Positions 35,931 to 42,813 of a stretch of DNA of 64,000 nucleotides are shown here, piece by piece; position 1 is the stretch's first letter, and each line of letters starts with the position of its first letter. Source of the stretch: Stutzerimonas stutzeri (GTDB lineage Bacteria; Pseudomonadota; Gammaproteobacteria; Pseudomonadales; Pseudomonadaceae); contig DGLA01000002.1 of assembly GCA_002387205.1 (NCBI GenBank), positions 186,001 to 250,000 of the forward strand. Reading direction: 5' to 3'. The notes under the pieces were generated by a model. The model searched no databases, was not told where the DNA came from, and saw nothing but the letters and a program-made list of their open reading frames with translations. The position numbers and the translations under genes are program-made.

Positions 35931-36953
35931 TCACTCGACGACCTCGAAGCGCAGCATACCGATCATCTGTCCCGCTTCGGTCATCACCCGCACTCGCCAT
36001 TTGCCTTCGGCCTGCTTTGGAAAGTTGCGCTTGTGGGTCCAGGCGCGATAGCCGGCATCCCGCCCACCGCTGATGTCCAGCGGAATGCGGTCGACGCGCT
36101 TACCGTTGTGCATCCATTCATGGTAGATGCGTTCTTTCAGGCCGCGCGGTGCGTTGATCGCGGTAAACGCATAGAGGCCATTGCCATGCAGCTGTCGGCT
36201 GGAAAGTTCGCGTAGACGATTGCCAGGCTTGCGTGAGGTGTCATCAAGGGTAGTGGTCACTGCCACATCGGTCAGCCAGAGCGTTGCCGGGGGCACCCAG
36301 GTGCGGCCCATCCAGCCGGCCAGGCCAACCACCGCTGCGAGCGCGAGCATGCCGAGCATGCTTTTCCAGTTCCAGGAGGCGAACAGTCCGCTCAGGCTCG
36401 GCAGCGCAAGCATCACGGCGATGCCCAAGGCCCAGAGGTAACTCTGCGGAGTGGACAGGTGAAAGATGATCGGCAGCGCAGTGAGCAGCACAGCAAACAG
36501 TGTCAGTGCGTGGAAGGCCAGGTAGATCCAGCGCCGCGGGGCCAGCCATTTGTAATAAAGGGGATCGACCAGCGAGATCAGCGCTGCGACGCCGAGCATC
36601 ACCGTGAATACGGACTGGCCACTGTTCCAGGTGGTGGTGACAAAAAAGAACGGAATGATGAAGAACAGGCTTTCCTGATGCACCATCTGCGTGACATAGC
36701 GCAACAGGGGCGGCGGGACTTTCCAGCCGAACCGGCGCTCCAGACTGGCGCGCAGGCTGTTTTCCAGCATCAGCCACACCCAACTGACCAGCATCACTGC
36801 CGCAATGAATTTCGCCAGCCCGGCCTGGCGCTCGACCAGCACGAAACTGGCGAGACCCGAGCAGAAGCCGAACAGGGCGACGGTGCCTGGGTAGCGGCGG
36901 ATCAAGCGCGAGGCGAGCTCGAAGAGGCCCGAGAAACGGGTTTTTAGCGACAT
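35931..36953 (-). CDS. DUF5924/DUF2914 membrane protein
   Basis: About 340 residues if started at the ATG 36953 (MSLKTRFSGLFELASRL); a longer start at 37019 is possible. The N-terminal two thirds contain seven or eight membrane segments (first about 26-46, then 52-66, 98-160, 170-230). The C-terminal soluble part shows DUF2914: YAFTAINAPRGLKERIYHEWMHNG and RDAGYRAWTHKRNFP, ending RVMTEAGQMIGMLRFEV. Function is unknown. Confidence 0.82.
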   Translation of the reverse strand: MSLKTRFSGLFELASRLIRRYPGTVALFGFCSGLASFVLVERQAGLAKFIAAVMLVSWVWLMLENSLRASLERRFGWKVPPPLLRYVTQMVHQESLFFIIPFFFVTTTWNSGQSVFTVMLGVAALISLVDPLYYKWLAPRRWIYLAFHALTLFAVLLTALPIIFHLSTPQSYLWALGIAVMLALPSLSGLFASWNWKSMLGMLALAAVVGLAGWMGRTWVPPATLWLTDVAVTTTLDDTSRKPGNRLRELSSRQLHGNGLYAFTAINAPRGLKERIYHEWMHNGKRVDRIPLDISGGRDAGYRAWTHKRNFPKQAEGKWRVRVMTEAGQMIGMLRFEVVE

Positions 36954-37076
36954 GTCAGGCTCAGGGTGATGACTTTTCCGATTGGCTGGATCTGGATCGT
37001 GCTTGGCCGATCGGTTCATTAGGCCGGCCAGCAGACTCCAGAAAATCCGATATCCACTTGCAGCTAAAAGCGGGCG

Positions 37077-37583
37077 TTAGGTTGGCGGATCTGCGCTGAC
37101 CGCCTGGTCGATGGCCGCACACAGGCGATCGTAGGCGCGGGCGGTTTCGGGTGCCAAGCGAACCAGGGGCAGGCCGATCGTCTGGCAGAGCTCCTCGACG
37201 AACGCATTGGCTTCGTTGGGGTGTTCCATCTCGATGGCGCATCGTGGCTCAAGGGTCGTGGGGTCACACAGCAGAAAGTCGAAACGCGCCGCAGAGATTC
37301 GGTTGACCGCCTGGTACCAGGGCCCGCGACGAGGCACCGCCGTTACCTCGACGACATCTGCCACGCGCACCTTGCAGAGTATCTGGAAGCGCTCTCCCAT
37401 CGACTGCTTCAGCAGGGTCAGCAGCTCCCGCTCGCTGGGCTGGAAAAAGGGCCGCTTCAGCGCGTAGGGCATGCGCAGAGCCGGATGGTTGTACTGTCGT
37501 TGCTTGATGAAGAAGACCAGCGCAAAGCAGACAAAGGCCACGAGCACCAGCGCCAGGAAGCTCGTCACGGGCTGAGCTCCCAA
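37077..37583 (-). CDS. DUF2726 domain protein with N-terminal membrane anchor
   Basis: A 168-residue protein. One membrane segment (about residues 7-25) is followed by DUF2726: LKRPFFQPSERELLTLLKQSMGERFQILCKVRVADVVEV and the DFLLCD...CAIEM acidic motif, which resembles the restriction endonuclease-like core. ATG 37583 is taken; a GTG five codons on is an alternative. Function unknown; some DUF2726 domains are linked to nucleic acids. Confidence 0.8.
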   Translation of the reverse strand: MGAQPVTSFLALVLVAFVCFALVFFIKQRQYNHPALRMPYALKRPFFQPSERELLTLLKQSMGERFQILCKVRVADVVEVTAVPRRGPWYQAVNRISAARFDFLLCDPTTLEPRCAIEMEHPNEANAFVEELCQTIGLPLVRLAPETARAYDRLCAAIDQAVSADPPT

Positions 37584-37740
37584 TTACCTGACTGCGTTGG
37601 ATAGGGTGCAGCATTGTTGATAAACCGGGGCGGCATGGAGACCTACGATGCTGGCTGTGATTGATCCTGTTGGAGGCGTCGACCCGGACTAAGTTCGTCG
37701 CGAACCAGCCCAATGCGCCCGGTTCGGATATGTCCTGAAG

Positions 37741-37842
37741 TTATCCCATCGATCTGTTAGGCGTTCTGTGGATAACCTCTGGGTTAACGTCCGTAGTCCT
37801 TGTGGCCAGTGGCTTTGCGCACGCTGCTCATATATTGAACAG
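37741..37842 (+). repeat. 102-bp element, copy A
   Basis: TTATCC (37741-37746), 20 bases, TGTGGATAA (37767-37775), 48 bases, palindromic CTGCTCA-TATAT-TGAACAG (37824-37842). CTGT is at element position 14 as in all four copies. The TGTGGATAA is a perfect DnaA-type 9-mer (TTATCCACA on the other strand). Copies B, C and D have the same spacers to the base. No coding frame explains it. Confidence 0.85.
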
Positions 37843-37943
37843 GCAGTTCTGTTGGGCGCTCAGGGCACATGATCCGGGCGAAAGCAAGATTTAGATGGCC
37901 CTTTTTCTGGCTTGTCCAAGCCCTCAGGCGCAGCGCTTCAGGT

Positions 37944-38045
37944 TTATCCCCGATTGCTGTGGAGAGCCTTGTGGATAACCATGGCTGAACTAGCGCCAAC
38001 CCGCGCAGACCTTGGGCTGGACTGCCCTGCCTATATTTTGAGCAG
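37944..38045 (+). repeat. 102-bp element, copy B
   Basis: TTATCC (37944-37949), N20, TGTGGATAA (37970-37978), N48, CTGCCTA-TATTT-TGAGCAG (38027-38045). The left palindrome arm has two mismatches to the inverse of the right arm. It ends 8 bases before the stop of the LOG gene, which reads towards it. Confidence 0.82.
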
Positions 38046-38052
38046 GCTACGG

Positions 38053-38634
38053 TTATGACCGCGAACTCCAGCGCGTCTCGATATCCGGCTTCCACGCGTC
38101 CAGCAATTGCAACAGCGCTTGTGGCGAGTCGCTGCGCTGGAGCATGCCGCGATGCGGCGTCCGTACAAAACCTTCCTCTACGAGGTGGTCAAGAAAGTGG
38201 CTGAGCTTGCCATAGAAATCGTTCGTATCGAGCAATCCGAGCGGCTTGCGGTGGTAGCCCAGCTGGCCCCAGGTCCAGACTTCAAAAAGCTCTTCAAGGG
38301 TTCCAAGGCCGCCGGGAAGCGCGATGAACGCATCTGACAGCTCTGCCATGCGCGCCTTGCGGGCATGCATGCCATCCACCACTTCCAGGCGGGTCAGGCC
38401 CTGATGACCGACCTCGGCATCCTTCAGGCTCTGCGGGATTATGCCTATGACCTCACCACCTGCAGCCATGGCGGCATCCGCCACCACGCCCATCAGGCCC
38501 ACGGCACCGCCGCCGTAAACCAGCCGGATATCATTGGCGGCCAAGGTCTGGCCCAGAGCTGTGGCTGATTCCCGATAGACCGGGTTATGACCGGTGCTGG
38601 CGCCACAGAACACGCATATCGAACGCAGGGGCAT
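38053..38634 (-). CDS. LOG family protein (cytokinin riboside 5'-monophosphate phosphoribohydrolase-like)
   Basis: 193 residues, TIGR00730/LOG family, once annotated as lysine decarboxylase. Motifs: FCGASTGHNPVYRESA at the N-terminus, VYGGGAVGLMG for the nucleotide-binding loop, GMHARKARM and the family signature PGGLGTLEELFEVWTWGQLG. Family enzymes split nucleoside monophosphates into base and ribose-5-phosphate. The gene is bracketed by repeated elements A/B downstream and C/D upstream. Confidence 0.93.
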   Translation of the reverse strand: MPLRSICVFCGASTGHNPVYRESATALGQTLAANDIRLVYGGGAVGLMGVVADAAMAAGGEVIGIIPQSLKDAEVGHQGLTRLEVVDGMHARKARMAELSDAFIALPGGLGTLEELFEVWTWGQLGYHRKPLGLLDTNDFYGKLSHFLDHLVEEGFVRTPHRGMLQRSDSPQALLQLLDAWKPDIETRWSSRS

Positions 38635-38694
38635 TTTCTACTCCGTCAGGTGAACGGCCGGCAGCGTAACGCCTGAGCCTGCGGCAACCAAGCG

Positions 38695-38775
38695 TCAGCG
38701 TTCGCTCAGGCAGGCGCCGCTGGTTCCGAGCGCGTAATTGGCAAACAGGGTCTGGATGGTTTGAAGGTTGAGCAT
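38695..38775 (-). CDS. Possible 26-residue small ORF
   Basis: An ATG at 38775 with GGGAG 8 bases ahead opens a 26-codon frame starting MLNLQTIQTLFANYALG and ending GACLSER, with TGA at 38695-38697. The composition (no rare-codon clusters, balanced hydrophobicity) and the good ribosome site favour translation, but I recognise no family. It lies between element C and the LOG gene on the LOG strand, so it could be a leader or an independent peptide. Confidence 0.4.
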   Translation of the reverse strand: MLNLQTIQTLFANYALGTSGACLSER

Positions 38776-38871
38776 GTTGTAACTCCCGTGAAGAGGCTTC
38801 CGAAGGTTAGGCGCTTCGCCATCGCTTGCCTTGTACGTTTTATCCATGGGCGCGATAGAGGGTCTAGACGG

Positions 38872-38973
38872 TTATCCCCGTTCGCTGTGCAAGCATCTGT
38901 GGATAAGCTCTTCATGACTTGTCCGGGACCACGTCCTCTCTGGCGTTGCGGCTGTTGTTCAAATAATGATCAA
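38872..38973 (+). repeat. 102-bp element, copy C
   Basis: TTATCC (38872-38877), N20, TGTGGATAA (38898-38906), N48, TTGTTCA-AATAA-TGATCAA (38955-38973). An extra TTATCCATG lies at 38840-38848, 32 bases upstream. Confidence 0.83.
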
Positions 38974-39062
38974 TGCTCGGTTTGTTGACGGTAAACCGCT
39001 GATTACCTGGAGATTTCGAGGGTTCAGGAGCTGTTGGCAAGAGGTGCAAGCCGTCTTGAAAG

Positions 39063-39164
39063 TTATCCAGTCAGTCTGTGCGGCAAATTGTGGATAACCT
39101 GGTGAAACAGGGCCGCAGGCCTTTAGTCCTCTGATTTGTAGCGTTCTGCTCAGAAAATGAACAG
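39063..39164 (+). repeat. 102-bp element, copy D
   Basis: TTATCC (39063-39068), N20, TGTGGATAA (39089-39097), N48, CTGCTCA-GAAAA-TGAACAG (39146-39164). It ends about 150 bases ahead of the SDR start. C and D are 191 bases apart, A and B 203. Confidence 0.85.
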
Positions 39165-39311
39165 CTGTGATCTCGCTCGGCGCGACGTCATCCCGCAGCC
39201 TTATGCCCGGCCATTCATTCGTGGCGGTTTGATTGTGGATGGGTTTGGCCTCGCCGACACTCGCCACAGTCTTTCGCACGGCAACCTTGAACGATCTTCC
39301 GGAGGAATAAC

Positions 39312-40226
39312 ATGACTGAAGCCATACGCTTCGAAGACAAGGTGGTAGTCATTACGGGCGCTGGAGGTGGTCTCGGTCGCGCGCATGCACTGTTGTTCGC
39401 CCGCCATGGGGCCAGGGTGGTGGTCAACGACCTGGGCGGTAGCGCACAGGGTGAGGGCGCCAGTGCCTCGGCTGCCGATCGCGTCGTGGAGGAGATCCGT
39501 CAAGCGGGCGGCACGGCAGTGGCCAACCATGACTCGGTGACCGATGGCGACAAGGTCGTTCAGCAGGCGCTGGACAGCTTTGGCCGCATCGATGTGGTGG
39601 TGAACAATGCCGGCATCCTGCGCGACAAGACCTTCCACAAGATGGAAGACGCTGACTGGGATCTGGTCTACCGGGTCCATGTCGAAGGCGCCTACAAGGT
39701 CACCCGTGCCGCCTGGCCGCACATGCGCGAGCAGGGCTATGGGCGGGTGATCTTCACCGCGTCGACCTCCGGCATCTACGGCAACTTCGGCCAGTCAAAC
39801 TACGGCATGGCGAAGCTGGGCCTGTACGGGCTGACCCGTACCCTGGCGCTTGAAGGGCGCAAGGCCAACATTCTGGTCAACGCCATCGCGCCCACCGGCG
39901 GCACGCGCATGACCGAGGGGCTGATCCCGCCGCAGGTATTTGAACAGCTCAAGCCCGAACTGGTCAGCCCGTTGGTGGTGTACCTCGCCAGCGAGCAATG
40001 CCAGGAGACCTCCGGTCTGTTCGAGGTCGGTGGAGGCTGGATGGGCAAGGTTCGCTGGGAGCGCAGCCTGGGAGCCGGTTTCGATCCGCGGGCCGGTTTC
40101 GACGCCGAGGATGTGGCGGCCAACTGGCAGCAGATCTGCAACTTCGAGAACGCGGCGCACCCGGCCGACAACATGGAAGCGCTCAAGGAAATGATGGCCA
40201 ACCTGCAGAAGCACGCCAGTAAGTAG
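39312..40226 (+). CDS. SDR family oxidoreductase ((3R)-hydroxyacyl-CoA dehydrogenase-like)
   Basis: A 304-residue short-chain dehydrogenase. NAD(P) motif TGAGGGLGRAHALLFARHGARVVVNDLGG, structural NNAGILRDKTFHKM, catalytic Ser in TASTSGIYGNFGQ, Tyr/Lys in SNYGMAKLG. The extra C-terminal part (GGGWMGKVRWERSLG) resembles the dehydrogenase unit of peroxisomal multifunctional enzyme type 2, acting on 3R-hydroxyacyl-CoA; the real substrate is not shown. A strong GGAGGAATAAC precedes the ATG. Convergent with the SulP gene. Confidence 0.93.
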   Translation: MTEAIRFEDKVVVITGAGGGLGRAHALLFARHGARVVVNDLGGSAQGEGASASAADRVVEEIRQAGGTAVANHDSVTDGDKVVQQALDSFGRIDVVVNNAGILRDKTFHKMEDADWDLVYRVHVEGAYKVTRAAWPHMREQGYGRVIFTASTSGIYGNFGQSNYGMAKLGLYGLTRTLALEGRKANILVNAIAPTGGTRMTEGLIPPQVFEQLKPELVSPLVVYLASEQCQETSGLFEVGGGWMGKVRWERSLGAGFDPRAGFDAEDVAANWQQICNFENAAHPADNMEALKEMMANLQKHASK

Positions 40227-40277
40227 GCAGCAGGTATCCCGCGGATCCCTGCATGCTTCCGCAGCATGTGGTTGAGC

Positions 40278-42008
40278 TCAGTGCGGCTCCGGTTCTGCCG
40301 GCCCGGCCAGGAGTCGCATCGCTTTGGCATGAGCCTGCGCCAGGTCCCGTACGTAATGGAGCCGGCCCTGTAGCCGATGGATGCCGGCGCGGCGCAGTTT
40401 GAGACGGACGCGTGCACTGGTGCCGGCGAGAATCAGGGCAATGCCCTGCTTGCGGTAGTCCAGCAGCAGGTTCTCCAGCGCAGCAAGGGCTGTCATGTCC
40501 AGCATGGACACAGCGCTGATATCGACGATGACGACCCTGACATCGGGATCGAAGCGTCGCAGCACAGCTAGCGCCTTTTCGGCGGCCCCAAAGAACAGCG
40601 GTCCGCGAATGGCGAATGCTGCGGCGTGATCGGGCAGGTCGCGCAACAGTCTGTTCTGGTCCTGGCGCAAACGGGTGGTGTCCGTCAGCTCGCTCATGCG
40701 CTTGACGAACAAACCCGCCGCCAGCAACAGGCCGACACCCACGGCCAGCACCATGTCGAACAGGACGGTCAGGACCAGGCAGGTCACCAACACCAATACA
40801 TCGCCGCGAGGCGCGATTCGCAGCGTTCTGACCACATGCGGCGCCTCGCTCATGTTCCAGGCGACCATCAGCAGCAGGGCGGCGAGCGCCGCCATCGGCA
40901 GGTAGCTGAAAAGCGGTGCCAGCCACAGGATCGCTACCAGAACAACGCCAGCGTGAATGATGGCCGCCAGCGGCGAAAAGGCTCCGGCGCGAACATTGGC
41001 TGCGGTACGGGCGATGGCAGCGGTGGCCGTGATGCCTCCAAACAAGGGCGCGACCAGGTTGCCGAGGCCCTGGCCGAGCAGCTCGGCGTTGGGGTCATGG
41101 TTGCTGCCGGTCATGCCGTCGGCGACGACCGCGCAGAGCAGCGATTCGATGGCCCCCAGCATGGCGATGGCGAATGCCGGGGCGAGCAGTTGATGGAAGA
41201 GCTCGAAGCTCAGCACCAGAGGTTGCCCATTCGGGCCTGGCAGCAGCCAGGGCCAGACGAAGTCGGGCAGAAACGGAGGGATACCCGGATGCATCACGCC
41301 GTCGAGGCTGTAGCTGAAGCGCTCGCCCAGGGTGGCGACCGGTATGCCCGAGGCTTCCAGCGCCAGACCGGCCAGCGCGCCCACCGTCAGCGCAACAAGG
41401 TGGCCCGGCACCCTGGGCACCAGGCGCGGCCATACGATCAACACGCCAAGGCACAGCGCCGCTACGAGCGCGTCCCCAGGTTGAGCGCTTGGCAAGGCGC
41501 GCGCGAGAAGCATCAGCTGCTCGACATAATGCTGAGGCTGTCCGGATACGCTGAGGCCAAGCACATCCTTAAGCTGGAGCGTCGCGATGACGATGCCTAT
41601 GCCGGCCGTGAAGCCCAGCGTGACCGGGTAGGGCACGAAGGCGATCAGCCGTCCGGCGCGCAACAGCCCCAGGCCGATCAGAATGAGACCGGCCAGCATC
41701 GTGCAGAGCAGCAGTCCGCCAACCCCGAACTGCTGGGTGATGGGCAGAAGAATGACGACGAACGCAGCCGTCGGGCCGGACACGTTGAAGCGCGAGCCGC
41801 CCGTAAGCGCAATCAACGGAGCCGCCAGCAGGACGGTGTACAAGCCATGCTGCGGCGCGACGCCGACTGCGATTGCCAGCGCCATGGCCAACGGGATGGC
41901 AATGATGCCGACCGTCAGTCCTGCGCTGATGTCACCTCGCAGAGCGTGAAGGCCATAGCCCGCACGGGAGGCCTCCCTCCAGGCCGCAAACAGGGGCAAA
42001 CGGTTCAT
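40278..42008 (-). CDS. SulP family anion transporter with STAS domain
   Basis: A 576-residue inner-membrane transporter; ATG 42008 gives MNRLPLFAAWREASRAG. About 12 membrane segments (residues 25-425), with the SulP signature AIPLAMALAIAVGVAPQHGLYTVLLAAPLIALTGGSRFNVSGPTAAF broken into its conserved pieces, and a cytoplasmic STAS domain (about 440-560; VVIVDISAVSMLDMTAL). Family substrates include sulfate, bicarbonate and C4-dicarboxylates (DauA). No carbonic anhydrase is adjacent, so the substrate is open. Confidence 0.92.
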   Translation of the reverse strand: MNRLPLFAAWREASRAGYGLHALRGDISAGLTVGIIAIPLAMALAIAVGVAPQHGLYTVLLAAPLIALTGGSRFNVSGPTAAFVVILLPITQQFGVGGLLLCTMLAGLILIGLGLLRAGRLIAFVPYPVTLGFTAGIGIVIATLQLKDVLGLSVSGQPQHYVEQLMLLARALPSAQPGDALVAALCLGVLIVWPRLVPRVPGHLVALTVGALAGLALEASGIPVATLGERFSYSLDGVMHPGIPPFLPDFVWPWLLPGPNGQPLVLSFELFHQLLAPAFAIAMLGAIESLLCAVVADGMTGSNHDPNAELLGQGLGNLVAPLFGGITATAAIARTAANVRAGAFSPLAAIIHAGVVLVAILWLAPLFSYLPMAALAALLLMVAWNMSEAPHVVRTLRIAPRGDVLVLVTCLVLTVLFDMVLAVGVGLLLAAGLFVKRMSELTDTTRLRQDQNRLLRDLPDHAAAFAIRGPLFFGAAEKALAVLRRFDPDVRVVIVDISAVSMLDMTALAALENLLLDYRKQGIALILAGTSARVRLKLRRAGIHRLQGRLHYVRDLAQAHAKAMRLLAGPAEPEPH

Positions 42009-42200
42009 GCCGGCACTCCTTGTGCGCAAAACGCGAGTATAAGCACAGGTCCGCCGGCCCGTTTGCCTGCTGCCGCGTGCATTGCCGCATATCGGCCAAT
42101 CTCATGTACGACCTTGGTCGCAAGGGGCTTTGGCGCGTTGAGTGCGCAGTTGCTGCGGAGTAAACTGCCGCCCCCGTAAGGCTCGTCAACTGGAGTAAAC

Positions 42201-42488
42201 ATGCGCAAAGACAAGAAGCAGGTGATCGGTGAAGAGATCTCCGACGAGTCGATCAGATTGTTTCTCGAGCCAGAGCCTGCCGACGATACGCCGGCGTCGC
42301 TGCACAAGCTGATCAAGGCCTACCGGGGCTTGCGTGTCGATGATTTCGAGCGTTTCCTCGGCTTCTTTGTCGAAGCTGGGTATGACCTGAATGCCAGGGA
42401 CGCCAAAGGTCAGGATTTCGTTGCGCTGATCTCCGACCAGCGCCAGGCCGAGCCCTACATCGAGCTGATCCAGGCTGCCCGACGCTGA
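42201..42488 (+). CDS. PA4642-family small protein
   Basis: A 95-residue charged soluble protein. It matches the PA4642 family by its conserved DKKQVIGEEISDESIRLFLEPEP start, RVDDFERFLGFFVEAGYDLNARDAKG centre and LISDQRQAEPYIELI end. It sits next to mqo as in P. aeruginosa (PA4642 and mqoB PA4640). Function unknown; the middle part resembles an ankyrin-like helix pair. Confidence 0.85.
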   Translation: MRKDKKQVIGEEISDESIRLFLEPEPADDTPASLHKLIKAYRGLRVDDFERFLGFFVEAGYDLNARDAKGQDFVALISDQRQAEPYIELIQAARR

Positions 42489-42668
42489 CTGTTTATTGGT
42501 ATCGGCTCTTCAATGGCCGGTGCCTGCGATACTGCTGGACCTGGCTGTGCAACTGGCGGCCTATCGATTTTCTCGCTGCGCGCGTCCCGTAGAGCCCTGG
42601 CTTGCTGCCCGCTCCGGGAAGCTTCGGGGCGAGAGGGAGGGAGGCCAAAAGCCGCTCTCCCGACAGCG

Positions 42669-42779
42669 GACAGGTGGGTTGCACCTGTCTCCGGGTACAA
42701 GCCCGGGCTGCGGTATGGAAACTCCTCCGTTTCCAACCGCCTGGCTGGTGGTTCGACATGATCGCGTACGGCGGTCATG
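42669..42779 (+). other. Series of four hairpins in the mqo leader
   Basis: Hairpins: GACAGGTG-GGTTG-CACCTGTC (42669-42689); CCGGG-TACAAG-CCCGG (42691-42706); GCGGT-A-TGGAAAC-TCCTCC-GTTTCCA-ACCGC, a 12-bp stem with one bulge (42710-42740); CATGA...TCATG (42757-42779). None has a T tract. They fill most of the 325-base gap between the PA4642 gene and mqo, and suggest a structured 5' leader. The rest of the gap (42489-42668) shows nothing I recognise. Confidence 0.55.
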
Positions 42780-42813
42780 ACAGTTTAATGCTGTGATTCT
42801 GGAGAACGCGTTG

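Noticed and set aside
37824..37842. LexA box reading of CTGCTCATATATTGAACAG
   Set aside because: CTG-N13-CAG spacing is too long for the 16-bp LexA operator; the neighbouring genes are not SOS-like.
37784..38095. 103-codon minus-strand ORF across elements A and B
   Set aside because: It overlaps the LOG gene end, has no ribosome site or family likeness, and its sequence is dictated by the repeated elements.
37741..38820. GTTAGGC sequences suggesting integron attC sites
   Set aside because: Present in only one element copy (37757) and once near 38806; no paired RYYYAAC end and no integrase gene.
38761..38988. 75-codon plus-strand ORF with a Cys-rich end
   Set aside because: TTG start without ribosome site, runs through element C, and no recognisable domain.
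37741..39164. Chromosome origin (oriC)
   Set aside because: No dnaA, dnaN, recF, gyrB, gidA or parAB nearby and no AT-rich unwinding region of adequate length.
40626..42179. 517-codon plus-strand frame opposite the SulP gene
   Set aside because: Antisense of a clear transporter gene; composition dominated by Arg/Gln/His typical of shadows.
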